Shown here: one piece after another, positions 1-7,147 of the stretch | Numbering within the stretch: position 1 is the first letter of the stretch | Layout: every line of letters begins with the position of its first letter | Origin: Rhodospirillum sp. UBA1311 | GTDB lineage: Bacteria > Pseudomonadota > Alphaproteobacteria > Rhodospirillales > Rhodospirillaceae | NCBI GenBank assembly: GCA_002307145.1 | Contig: DBTR01000103.1 | Coordinates: 6,458 to 35,255 of the forward strand | Reading direction: 5' to 3' | Length of the DNA: 28,798 bases | Translations under genes and position numbers: made by a program | The notes under the pieces: generated by a model | The model's input: only the letters and a program-made list of their open reading frames with translations | Database searches by the model: none | What the model was told of the DNA's origin: nothing

Positions 1-524
1 GCGTCATCCCGCCGATCTTCGCGTCCGCGCTGATGGGTCTGCCGGTGACCTACGCCCAGATGATGGGCGCCAACACCCCGGAATGGCTCCAGCCGATCCT
101 CGCGATGTTCTCGCGCGGGAATCCGGTCTACATGCTGGCGTTCTCGGCGTTGATCGTGTTCTTCGCGTTCTTCTATACCACCGTGGTGTTCAACCCGGAC
201 GAGACCGCGGACAACCTCAAGAAGGGCGGCGGGTTCATCCCCGGCATCCGCCCCGGCAAGAACACCGCCGACTACCTGCGCTACCTGCTGACCCGCCTGA
301 CCTTCGTCGGCGCCGTCTACCTGGTGCTGATCACGCTGCTGCCGGAAGTGCTGATGTTCAAGTGGTCCCTGCCGTTCTACTTCGGCGGCACCAGCCTGCT
401 GATCGTGGTTTCGGTGACCATGGACACGGTGACCCAGGTGCAATCGCATCTGCTGGCGCACCAGTACGAAGGCCTGATCAAGCGTTCGCGTTTGAGCCGT
501 GGCGGACGTCGCCGCGGGCAGTAA
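1..524 (+). CDS. secY: Protein translocase subunit SecY, C-terminal part
   Basis: This is the 3' end of the gene for SecY, the pore-forming inner-membrane subunit of the SecYEG translocon, which exports unfolded proteins and inserts membrane proteins. The reading frame is open from base 3 and gives about 173 residues before TAA. It begins with VIPPIFASALM, a well-known SecY segment. Several hydrophobic helices follow, around residues 45-60, 95-110 and 120-140 of the visible part. The cytoplasmic tail is basic (GLIKRSRLSRGGRRRGQ), as is usual for alphaproteobacterial SecY. The gene is cut by the window edge and is not otherwise broken. Adenylate kinase follows 62 bp downstream on the same strand, the standard order at the end of the spc/alpha ribosomal-protein cluster. 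Identification is firm. Confidence 0.97.
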   Translation, partial: VIPPIFASALMGLPVTYAQMMGANTPEWLQPILAMFSRGNPVYMLAFSALIVFFAFFYTTVVFNPDETADNLKKGGGFIPGIRPGKNTADYLRYLLTRLTFVGAVYLVLITLLPEVLMFKWSLPFYFGGTSLLIVVSVTMDTVTQVQSHLLAHQYEGLIKRSRLSRGGRRRGQ

Positions 525-586
525 ATCGATCCGAACGTTGGCATGAATCAAGGGGGCGGCCCGAGCAACGGGTCGGCAGGGGTAAA

Positions 587-1249
587 ATGAAGTTGGAAGG
601 CAAACGGATCATCCTGATGGGCCCGCCCGGTGGCGGCAAGGGAACTCAGGCCCGGGTTCTGCAGGAGATGTTCGGCATCGTGCAGCTTTCGACCGGCGAC
701 ATGTTGCGCGCCGCGGTCAAGGCGGGCACGCCGGTCGGCCTGCAGGCGAAGGCGATCATGGAAGCGGGCGCCCTGGTGCCCGACGCGGTGATGGTCGGCG
801 TGATCAAGAGCCGGATCGCCGAGCCCGATTGCGCCAATGGCTTCATCCTCGACGGCTTCCCGCGGACGATTCCGCAGGCCGAGGCCCTCGAAGCGATGCT
901 CGAAGAGATGCAGATGGGCCTCGATGCGGTGATCGAGGTCCGGGTTCCCGACGAGATGATCGTCGCGCGGATCACCGGCCGGTACGCGTGCGCCAAGTGC
1001 GGCGCCGGGTACCACGACACGTTCCAAAAGCCGAAGGTCGAGGGCGTCTGCGACGTCTGCGGCTCGACGGAGTTCATCCGCCGCAAGGACGACACCGCGG
1101 ATACCGTGGCGACGCGCTTGCAGGCGTACCACCAACAGACCGCTCCGCTGCTGCCCTATTACGCAGAGCGCGGGTTGTTGAAGACCATCGATGGAGCCGC
1201 TGCGATCGAAGACGTGACGCGGCAACTCGTGGAAGCAGTGGCGGGCTAA
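587..1249 (+). CDS. adk: Adenylate kinase with a Cys4 lid
   Basis: Adenylate kinase converts ATP + AMP to 2 ADP in the cytoplasm. The 220-residue product has the P-loop GPPGGGKGT at residues 12-20, the AMP-binding STGDMLR at 35-41 and DGFPRT at 89-94. Its long LID carries two CxxC pairs, Cys135/Cys138 and Cys155/Cys158, so the lid very probably binds zinc structurally, unlike the lid of the enteric enzyme. The ATG at 587 is chosen because the protein then begins MKLEGKRIILMGPPGGGKGT, right before the P-loop, with AGGGG just upstream. The frame is open far further upstream, but that part overlaps secY and reads as Arg/Pro-rich nonsense. The gene sits between secY and rpsM as in many alphaproteobacteria. 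Length and all core motifs are normal. Confidence 0.97.
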   Translation: MKLEGKRIILMGPPGGGKGTQARVLQEMFGIVQLSTGDMLRAAVKAGTPVGLQAKAIMEAGALVPDAVMVGVIKSRIAEPDCANGFILDGFPRTIPQAEALEAMLEEMQMGLDAVIEVRVPDEMIVARITGRYACAKCGAGYHDTFQKPKVEGVCDVCGSTEFIRRKDDTADTVATRLQAYHQQTAPLLPYYAERGLLKTIDGAAAIEDVTRQLVEAVAG

Positions 1250-1292
1250 GGCCCGTTTGGGAATTAATGTAGGTGCCCAGATTGGGAAGCCG

Positions 1293-1320
1293 TTGACTCG
1301 GGAACGCAAGTGCGTATAAT
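1293..1320 (+). promoter_or_regulatory. Sigma70-type promoter for the rpsM group
   Basis: A TTGACT (-35) at 1293-1298 and a perfect TATAAT (-10) at 1315-1320 are separated by 16 bp. This is the best promoter match noticed in the window. It lies in the 135-bp gap between adk and rpsM, so transcription would start near 1327 and leave a leader of about 58 nt before the TTG start of rpsM. It implies that rpsM-rpsK-rpoA-rplQ can be transcribed independently of the upstream ribosomal-protein operon. The start site itself is inferred. Confidence 0.75.
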
Positions 1321-1384
1321 CCCGCGACTTCGGATTTTCCGCGAAATGGTGTGCACCAAAAGTTAGTGCTAGGGAGAAGCGGCA

Positions 1385-1753
1385 TTGGCGCGTATTGCAG
1401 GCGTTAATATCCCGACCAACAAGCGCGTGGTGATTGCCTTGACCTACATCTTCGGTATTGGTCCGAAGATGGCCAAGGAAATCTGCGGCAAGGTCGGCGT
1501 TACCGACGAACGGCGGGTGAACCAGCTTTCCGACGAGGAAGTGCTGCGTATCCGTGAGGTCATCGACAGCGATTACACCGTGGAAGGCGACCTGCGTCGC
1601 GAGACCACGATGAATATCAAGCGGCTCATGGACTTGAAGTGCTATCGCGGGCTGCGTCATCGCCGCGGTCTCCCGGTTCGCGGTCAGCGCACGCATACCA
1701 ATGCGCGCACCCGTAAAGGTCCGGCGAAACCGATCGCCGGCAAGAAGAAATAA
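1385..1753 (+). CDS. rpsM: Ribosomal protein S13 (uS13), TTG start
   Basis: S13 is a small-subunit head protein that contacts the P-site tRNA and the large subunit. The 122-residue product begins with the near-universal ARIAGVNIP after the initiator. It has the helix-two-turns-helix body (IFGIGPKMAKEIC, LRRETTMNIKRLMDLKCYRGLRHRRGLPVRGQRTHTNARTRKG) and the usual Lys-rich end. The start codon is TTG, with AGGGAGAAG at 1371-1379 as ribosome-binding site. No ATG or GTG in this frame could replace it without deleting conserved residues. A weak start codon on such a highly expressed gene is unusual, although strong promoter and Shine-Dalgarno signals precede it. rpsK follows after 14 bp, so the two are co-transcribed. 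Confidence 0.97.
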   Translation: MARIAGVNIPTNKRVVIALTYIFGIGPKMAKEICGKVGVTDERRVNQLSDEEVLRIREVIDSDYTVEGDLRRETTMNIKRLMDLKCYRGLRHRRGLPVRGQRTHTNARTRKGPAKPIAGKKK

Positions 1754-1767
1754 AGGACTGATGGCAC

Positions 1768-2160
1768 ATGGCTAAGGCAGCTGCCGCGCGTCCGCGTCGT
1801 CGCGAGCGCAAGAATATCGTCTCCGGCGTCGCGCATGTGAACGCGTCGTTCAACAACACCATGGTCACCATCACCGACGCTCAGGGGAATGCGATCTCCT
1901 GGTCTTCGTCGGGCACCATGGGCTTCAAGGGTTCTCGCAAGTCCACGCCGTACGCGGCGCAGATGGCCGCCGAAGATGCCGGCAAGAAGGCCATGGACCA
2001 CGGCATGAAGACCCTTGACGTCGAAGTCAAAGGCCCGGGTTCGGGTCGGGAATCGGCGCTGCGCGCGTTGCAGGCGGTGGGCTTTACCATCACCGCGATC
2101 CGCGACGTGACTCCGATTCCGCACAACGGATGCCGCCCGCGCAAGCGTCGGCGCGTGTAA
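1768..2160 (+). CDS. rpsK: Ribosomal protein S11 (uS11)
   Basis: S11 is part of the platform of the 30S subunit and helps form the mRNA exit path with S7 and S18. The 130-residue product has the S11 core: VAHVNASFNNTMVTITDAQGNAISWSSSG near the N-terminus, GPGSGRESALRALQ in the middle, and the C-terminal DVTPIPHNGCRPRKRRRV. The basic N-terminal tail (AKAAAARPRRRERK) is typical of proteobacteria. The ATG at 1768 has AAAGGA at 1752-1757, which overlaps the stop codon of rpsM, so the two genes are likely translated in sequence from one mRNA. The length is normal. The gene is followed by an unusually long stem-loop before rpoA. Confidence 0.97.
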   Translation: MAKAAAARPRRRERKNIVSGVAHVNASFNNTMVTITDAQGNAISWSSSGTMGFKGSRKSTPYAAQMAAEDAGKKAMDHGMKTLDVEVKGPGSGRESALRALQAVGFTITAIRDVTPIPHNGCRPRKRRRV

Positions 2161-2175
2161 TTTCGGCTCCACACG

Positions 2176-2222
2176 GATGAGGCGACGGCCTCCCAGGCAA
2201 TCTGGGAGTCCGTCGCTTCATC
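2176..2222 (+). other. Long stem-loop between rpsK and rpoA
   Basis: Bases 2176-2196 pair with 2202-2222 over 21 positions, with one G-U pair (2181) and one C-U mismatch (2189), closing a 5-nt loop GCAAT at 2197-2201. No run of T follows, so a classic Rho-independent terminator is unlikely. The hairpin ends about 49 nt before the rpoA start. Plausible roles are an RNase III or other processing site, a partial attenuator that sets the RpoA/S11 ratio, or an mRNA stabiliser. The structure is seen directly; the role is inference. Confidence 0.7.
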
Positions 2223-2270
2223 TGTTCGGCTGTGGGGAGATATCCCCTCTTACGTCTGATGAGGCACCCC

Positions 2271-3287
2271 GTGATTCAGAAGAATTGGCAGGAACTGATC
2301 AAACCGAACAAGCTCACCATTGAGCCGGGCGACGACCCGACGCGGGTGGCGAAGATCATCGCCGAGCCTTTGGAGCGCGGATTCGGCATGACCGTGGGCA
2401 ACGCCCTGCGTCGCGTGCTGCTGTCTTCCCTGCAGGGCGCCGCGGTGACCGCGATCCAGATCGAGAACGTTCTGCACGAATTCTCTTCGGTTCCGGGCAT
2501 TCGCGAAGATGTCACCGACATCATCCTGAACGTCAAGAACATCGCCCTGCGCATGCACGCCGAGGGTCCGAAGCGCATGAGCCTGCGCAAGGTCGGCCCG
2601 GGCGTCGTCACCGCCGGGATGATCGAATCGGGCGCGGACATCGAGATCCTCAACCCGGATATCGTGCTCTGCACCCTCGATGAAGGCGCGGTGTTCAACT
2701 GCGAATTCACCGTGAACACCGGCAAGGGCTACGTCCCGGCGGCGATGAACCGTCCGGAAGACTGCCCGATCGGTCTGATCCCGGTGGATGCGATCTTCTC
2801 GCCGGTGCTGAAAGTCGCCTACGAGGTGGACAACACCCGCGTCGGCCAGGTCACCGACTACGACAAGCTGGTGATGAACATCATCACCGACGGCACCGTC
2901 ACTCCGGAAGACGCGGTCGCGCTCGCCGCCCGCATCGTCCAGGACCAGATGCAGTTGTTCGTTAACTTCGAAGAGCCGCAGACCGCTCCGGAAGCCGAAA
3001 AGGCCGACGAACTGCCGTTCAACAAGAACCTTCTGCGCAAGGTCGACGAACTGGAGCTTTCGGTCCGTTCGGCGAACTGCCTGAAGAACGACAACATCAT
3101 CTACATCGGCGACCTCGTCCAGAAGACCGAAACCGAGATGCTGCGGACCCCGAACTTCGGCCGCAAGTCCTTGAACGAAATCAAGGAAGTGCTCGCCTCC
3201 ATGGGCCTGCACCTCGGCATGGATATTCCGAACTGGCCGCCGGAAAACATCGAAGAGTTGGCCAAGAAGCTGGAAGAGCCCTACTAA
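2271..3287 (+). CDS. rpoA: DNA-directed RNA polymerase subunit alpha
   Basis: RpoA nucleates assembly of RNA polymerase through its N-terminal domain and contacts UP elements and activators through its C-terminal domain. From the GTG at 2271 the product is 338 residues, beginning VIQKNWQELIKPNK, which is how alphaproteobacterial RpoA proteins begin. Domain I shows LERGFGMTVGNALRRVLLSSLQGAAV, the dimer and beta-contact region. The C-terminal domain has LELSVRSANCLKNDNI, with the UP-element arginine, and TPNFGRKSLNEIKEVL. GAGG at 2261-2264 is well placed 6 nt before the GTG. An in-frame ATG at 2259 would add four residues and is the main alternative. It lies downstream of the long rpsK-rpoA stem-loop. 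Confidence 0.97.
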   Translation: MIQKNWQELIKPNKLTIEPGDDPTRVAKIIAEPLERGFGMTVGNALRRVLLSSLQGAAVTAIQIENVLHEFSSVPGIREDVTDIILNVKNIALRMHAEGPKRMSLRKVGPGVVTAGMIESGADIEILNPDIVLCTLDEGAVFNCEFTVNTGKGYVPAAMNRPEDCPIGLIPVDAIFSPVLKVAYEVDNTRVGQVTDYDKLVMNIITDGTVTPEDAVALAARIVQDQMQLFVNFEEPQTAPEAEKADELPFNKNLLRKVDELELSVRSANCLKNDNIIYIGDLVQKTETEMLRTPNFGRKSLNEIKEVLASMGLHLGMDIPNWPPENIEELAKKLEEPY

Positions 3288-3317
3288 GGGCTTTTCCACC
3301 GCTTGGTTGGTTATAGT

Positions 3318-3365
3318 GGGCCCATGGTGGGCCCGGCGCTCCGGCCCTGAAGGCTTCGATGCCTT
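3318..3365 (+). other. Two small hairpins in the rpoA-rplQ gap
   Basis: The 139-bp gap between rpoA and rplQ holds two short inverted repeats. GGGCCCA at 3318-3324 pairs with TGGGCCC at 3328-3334 around a 3-nt loop. AAGGC at 3350-3354 pairs with GCCTT at 3361-3365 around a 6-nt loop. Neither is followed by a T-run, so they are not convincing terminators. They may be processing sites or chance in GC-rich DNA. Confidence 0.35.
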
Positions 3366-3426
3366 TGCGGCGGGGTTGCAAACGTCATCGGACTCGTGCG
3401 CGAGCCGACAGCTTTAGGAGGATCGA

Positions 3427-3855
3427 ATGCGTCATCGTATGGGCGGACGTAAACTCAACCGCACCAGTGCTCACCGCAGCGCCATGTTCGCCAATATGGC
3501 GTCGGCCCTGATCAAGCACGAGCAGATCAAGACCACGCTGCCGAAGGCGAAGGAACTGCGTCCGATCATCGAGAAGCTGATCACCCTCGGCAAGCGCGGC
3601 GACCTGCATGCGCGTCGTCAGGCGTATGCGCAGTTGCGCGACAATGATATCGTCTCCAAGTTGTTCTCTGTGCTGAAAGATCGCTACGCCACCCGCCAGG
3701 GCGGCTACTCGCGCGTGCTGAAGGCGGGCTTCCGCTACGGCGATTGCGCGCCGATGGCGATCATCGAGCTGGTCGATCGCGACCCCGAGGCGAAGGGCAA
3801 GGACTCCGGCCCGACCATGATCGTGGCCGAGGACGAAGTTGCCGCCGAGGCGTAA
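3427..3855 (+). CDS. rplQ: Ribosomal protein L17 (bL17)
   Basis: L17 is a large-subunit protein near the peptide exit tunnel. The 142-residue product begins MRHRMGGRKLNRTSAHRSAMFANMASALIKHEQIKTT, the family hallmark. It continues with TLPKAKELRPIIEKLIT and the GGYSRVLKAGFRYGDCAPMAIIELVDRD block at about residues 97-124, followed by a short alphaproteobacterial tail that ends acidic and Ala-rich. AGGAGG at 3416-3421 lies 5 nt before the ATG and is one of the strongest ribosome-binding sites here. rplQ is the usual last gene of the alpha operon, and a strong Rho-independent terminator 33 bp after its stop codon confirms that the operon ends here. Confidence 0.97.
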   Translation: MRHRMGGRKLNRTSAHRSAMFANMASALIKHEQIKTTLPKAKELRPIIEKLITLGKRGDLHARRQAYAQLRDNDIVSKLFSVLKDRYATRQGGYSRVLKAGFRYGDCAPMAIIELVDRDPEAKGKDSGPTMIVAEDEVAAEA

Positions 3856-3887
3856 GCCTTCGCGCGTTGCCTGGATGCGTTTGGGAG

Positions 3888-3915
3888 AGGCGACCTTCGG
3901 GTCGCCTTTTCTTTT
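3888..3915 (+). terminator. Rho-independent terminator after rplQ
   Basis: AGGCGACC (3888-3895) and GGTCGCCT (3900-3907) form a perfect stem around a stable TTCG tetraloop, followed by TTTTCTTTT (3907-3915). This ends the ribosomal-protein/rpoA operon and separates it from the degP operon that starts 20 bp later. Confidence 0.92.
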
Positions 3916-3934
3916 GGAGAGGAAGAGCAGGCAG

Positions 3935-5374
3935 ATGATCGGATTGCGGATGCGGGGCTTGGTGGTGGGGCTCGTCGGCGCGGCGTTGGTCGCAGCGGCT
4001 CCGGCACGGGCGCAGGAGGTGCGGGTGGCGCCCGAGAGCCGCGCGCAGATCCAGGAGTCGTTCGCGCCGGTGGTCAAGGCGGTCGCGCCCGCGGTGGTGA
4101 ACATCTACACCCGCAAGACCGTCACCGTGCGCACCCGCCCCAATCCGCTGCTCAACGATCCGTTCTTCCGCCAGTTCTTCGGCGACCAGTTCGGCATGGG
4201 GCAATCGGTGCCGCGCGAGCGGGTCGAGCGGGCGCTCGGCTCGGGGGTGATCATCGACGCCTCGGGGGTGATCGTCACCAACAACCACGTCATCGACGGC
4301 GCGGACGAAATCACCGTGATCCTCTCCGACCGCCGCGAGTATCCGGCGACGGTGGTGGGCCGCGACCCCAAGACCGACATCGGCGTATTGCGCATCGACA
4401 CCCATGGCCGGGCGCTACCCTATCTCCAGTTCGGCGACGCCGACAGCCTTGAGGTCGGCGATCTCGTCCTCGCCATCGGCAACCCCTTCGGCCTCAACCA
4501 GACCGTCACCTCGGGCATCGTCTCGGCGCTGGCGCGGACCTCGGTGGGCGTGGCCGACTACGGCTTCTTCATCCAGACCGACGCCGCGATCAACCCCGGC
4601 AATTCGGGCGGCGCGCTGGTCGACATGCATGGCCGGCTCGTCGGGCTGAACTCGGCGATCTACAGCGGCAAGGGGGGAGCGGGGAGCATCGGCATCGGCT
4701 TTGCGATTCCCTCGCCGATGGTGCGCGCGACGGCGCAGAGCCTGCTGGCGCATGGCCGCCCGGTGCGGTCGTGGTTCGGCGCGGGCGGCGAATCGGTGTC
4801 CGCCGAGGTCGCCGACAGCCTTGGCATGGACCATCCCTACGGCGCGATCATCGGCGACGTCTATCCCAACAGTCCGGCGGCGCACGCGGGCCTGAGGCCC
4901 GGCGACATCGTCCTGGCGATCAACGGTCGCGACGTCCAGGACGTCGCGGGCCTGCGCTATCGCCTCGCGACGGTGCCGGTGGGCGAAACCGCGACGCTCA
5001 CCGTGCTGCGCCAGGGCGAGCGCCGCAACCTCACCGCCAAGCTGATGGAGCCGCCCGAAACCCCGCCGCGCCAGTCGACCGCGATCGGCGGCCGCACGCC
5101 GCTCACCGGGGCGGAGATTTCCAACCTCAATCCGGCGCTCGCCGACGAGACCGGGATTCCGCTCGGCGAGGGCGGCGTGGTGATCTCCAACCTTGCCGAA
5201 GGTTCGGTGGCGGCGCGCCTCGGCTTCCGTCCCGGCGACGTGCTCGGCAAGATCAACCGCGTCAAGATCGACAGCGTCGCCACCGCGTTGAAGGCGATCA
5301 AGAGCGCCCAGGGCGGCTGGCGCATCGAAGTGATCCGCGACGGCAAGACCCTCGCGATGTCGGTGGACGGCTGA
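3935..5374 (+). CDS. DegP/HtrA-family periplasmic serine protease
   Basis: This is a Do/DegP-type serine endoprotease that degrades misfolded envelope proteins. The 479-residue product has an N-terminal signal peptide (MRGLVVGLVGAALVAAAPARAQ, cleavage likely after residue 26 or 27). The chymotrypsin-like domain carries the full triad: His118 in TNNHV, Asp148 in KTDIGVL and Ser224 in NPGNSGGAL. Two PDZ domains follow, at about residues 280-370 (PYGAIIGDVYPNSPAAHAGL) and 385-479 (GGVVISNLAEGSVAARLGF). The ATG at 3935 gives the most credible signal peptide and has GAGAGGAAGA upstream; a second ATG at 3950 is also possible. It begins an operon: rarA starts 3 bp after its stop. DegP, DegQ and MucD cannot be separated from sequence alone, so no gene symbol is given. 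Confidence 0.95.
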   Translation: MIGLRMRGLVVGLVGAALVAAAPARAQEVRVAPESRAQIQESFAPVVKAVAPAVVNIYTRKTVTVRTRPNPLLNDPFFRQFFGDQFGMGQSVPRERVERALGSGVIIDASGVIVTNNHVIDGADEITVILSDRREYPATVVGRDPKTDIGVLRIDTHGRALPYLQFGDADSLEVGDLVLAIGNPFGLNQTVTSGIVSALARTSVGVADYGFFIQTDAAINPGNSGGALVDMHGRLVGLNSAIYSGKGGAGSIGIGFAIPSPMVRATAQSLLAHGRPVRSWFGAGGESVSAEVADSLGMDHPYGAIIGDVYPNSPAAHAGLRPGDIVLAINGRDVQDVAGLRYRLATVPVGETATLTVLRQGERRNLTAKLMEPPETPPRQSTAIGGRTPLTGAEISNLNPALADETGIPLGEGGVVISNLAEGSVAARLGFRPGDVLGKINRVKIDSVATALKAIKSAQGGWRIEVIRDGKTLAMSVDG

Positions 5375-5377
5375 ACC

Positions 5378-6721
5378 ATGAACGACGGCCTGTTCGACGA
5401 CCCGAAACCGAAGCGCGCAGCGAAAGCTGCGCCGCACCCGCTCGCCGACCGGCTGCGGCCGCCGGAGATCGGCGGGATTCTCGGGCAGGACCACGTCCTC
5501 GGGCCTGAGGGGCCGCTCGGACGGCAGATCGCGCAGGGGCGGGTGCCGTCGCTGATCCTCTGGGGCCCGCCGGGCTGCGGCAAGACCACGCTCGCCCGCG
5601 CCCTCGCCACCCACACCGACTTGGCCTTCCAGCCGCTTTCGGCGGTGTTCTCGGGCGTGGCGGACCTGCGCAAGGTGTTCGAGGCCGCGAAGGCCGAAAG
5701 GGCCGCCAGCGGGCGCGGCACCCTGCTGTTCGTCGACGAGATCCATCGCTTCAACAAGGCGCAGCAGGATGGCTTCCTCCCCTATGTGGAGGACGGCACG
5801 GTGGTCCTGGTCGGCGCGACCACCGAGAATCCGTCGTTCGAGCTGAACGCCGCGCTGCTCTCGCGCTGCCAGGTGGTGGTGCTGAAGCGCCTCGACGACG
5901 ACGCCCTCGAAGCCCTGCTCGCCCGCGCCGAGGCCGAAACCGGCCGCGCCCTGCCGCTCGACGCCAACGCGCGGGTCGCTTTGAAGGCGATGGCCGATGG
6001 CGACGGGCGGATGCTGCTCAACATGGTCGAGGCGCTCTACGCGATGGCGGGAGAGGGCGAGGTGTTCGACGCCGCCGGTCTCGCCCGCGTGGTGCAGCGC
6101 CGGGCGCCGGTGTTCGACAAAGCCGGCGAAAGCCACTACAACCTGATTTCGGCGTTGCACAAGTCGCTGCGCGGCTCGGATACCGACGCCGCCCTCTACT
6201 GGCTGGCGCGGATGCTCGACGGCGGCGAGGACCCGGCCTACATTCTCCGCCGCCTCACCCGGTTCGCGATCGAGGATATCGGCCTTGCCGACCCCGGGGC
6301 GCTGACCCAGGCGATTTCGGCGTGGGAGACCTACGATCGCCTCGGCTCGCCGGAAGGCGACCTCGCGCTCAGCTACCTCGTCATCTACCTCGGCACCGCG
6401 CCGAAGTCGGTGGGGGCGTACAAGGCGCACGGCGCGGCGAAGCGCGCGGCGAAAAGCACCGGCTCGCTGATGCCGCCGATGCATATCCTCAACGCGCCGA
6501 CCAAGATGATGAAGAGCCTCGGATATTCGGCAGGGTATCAGTACGATCCGGACACCGCCGAGGGATTTTCCGGGCAGAACTACTTCCCCGACGGGATGCC
6601 GCGCGAGACCTTCTACCGGCCGGTGGAGCGGGGTTTCGAGCGCGAAATCGGCAAGCGGCTGGCGTATTGGAACCGCCTGCGCGCCGAGAAGAGCGGTTCC
6701 AGTGGAGACGATACGGAATGA
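5378..6721 (+). CDS. rarA: Replication-associated recombination protein A (RarA/MgsA-type AAA+ ATPase)
   Basis: RarA is a DNA-dependent ATPase of the clamp-loader family that acts at stalled replication forks and interacts with SSB and DNA ends. The 447-residue product has Walker A GPPGCGKT at residues 63-70, Walker B LLFVDEIHRFNK at 116-127, sensor-1 GATTENPSFE at 146-155, and the SRC motif with the arginine finger at 162-164. The C-terminal tetramerisation and lid region contains MLDGGEDPAYILRRLTRFAIEDIGLADP and the NAPTKMMKSLGY block. The length equals that of the Escherichia coli protein. The ATG lies 3 bp after the degP stop, and the stop overlaps the crcB start by 4 bases (ATGA), so the three genes are very probably translationally coupled. 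Confidence 0.96.
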   Translation: MNDGLFDDPKPKRAAKAAPHPLADRLRPPEIGGILGQDHVLGPEGPLGRQIAQGRVPSLILWGPPGCGKTTLARALATHTDLAFQPLSAVFSGVADLRKVFEAAKAERAASGRGTLLFVDEIHRFNKAQQDGFLPYVEDGTVVLVGATTENPSFELNAALLSRCQVVVLKRLDDDALEALLARAEAETGRALPLDANARVALKAMADGDGRMLLNMVEALYAMAGEGEVFDAAGLARVVQRRAPVFDKAGESHYNLISALHKSLRGSDTDAALYWLARMLDGGEDPAYILRRLTRFAIEDIGLADPGALTQAISAWETYDRLGSPEGDLALSYLVIYLGTAPKSVGAYKAHGAAKRAAKSTGSLMPPMHILNAPTKMMKSLGYSAGYQYDPDTAEGFSGQNYFPDGMPRETFYRPVERGFEREIGKRLAYWNRLRAEKSGSSGDDTE

Positions 6722-7110
6722 GTTTTTCGATGTTGGCGGCGGTCGCCGGCGGCGGCGCGATGGGGTCCCTCGCGCGCTACCTGACGATGAGCCTGGTGGG
6801 GCGTTGGGTCGGTAGCGGTTTTCCCTGGGGAACCCTCCTGGTCAACATCGTGGGCTCGTTCCTGATGGGGATCGTGGTCGAGATGATCGCGCTGCGCTAT
6901 TCGGTGAGCCAGGAGGTCCGGGCATTCTTCGCGGTGGGCATCCTCGGCGGCTTCACCACGTTTTCGAGCTTCTCGCTCGATGCGGCGCTGTTGATCGAAC
7001 GCGGCCACCTGATGATGGCGTTCACCTACATCGCGGGCAGCGTGGTCGCCGGACTGGCGGCGCTGTTCATTGCGTTGTATCTGGTGCGACAGATTGTCGC
7101 CGGGGGCTGA
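6718..7110 (+). CDS. crcB: Fluoride channel CrcB/Fluc
   Basis: CrcB (Fluc) is a small dual-topology inner-membrane protein that dimerises to form a fluoride-selective channel protecting cells from fluoride. The 130-residue product has four hydrophobic segments, at about 2-24, 37-57, 67-93 and 101-125. It carries the family motifs GTLLVNIVGSFLMG (38-51, with the pore asparagine Asn43) and GGFTTFSSFS (77-86, with the phenylalanines that line the pore). The start ATG overlaps the rarA stop in ATGA, which leaves no room for a fluoride riboswitch; expression must follow the degP-rarA transcript. A single gene implies a homodimer rather than a paired heterodimer. The family call is firm. Confidence 0.94.
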   Translation: MSFSMLAAVAGGGAMGSLARYLTMSLVGRWVGSGFPWGTLLVNIVGSFLMGIVVEMIALRYSVSQEVRAFFAVGILGGFTTFSSFSLDAALLIERGHLMMAFTYIAGSVVAGLAALFIALYLVRQIVAGG

Positions 7111-7147
7111 ACCCCGGCGTCTTGAAGATGTGAGTAGGCGAGAGACG

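Noticed and set aside
83..586. N-terminal extension of adenylate kinase by 168 codons
   Set aside because: It overlaps secY out of frame and has random composition; the P-loop should lie within the first 20 residues.
4415..6484. A 689-codon open frame on the minus strand opposite degP and rarA
   Set aside because: It has no recognisable domain, has the Arg/His/Val composition of a complement frame, and lies opposite two firmly identified genes.
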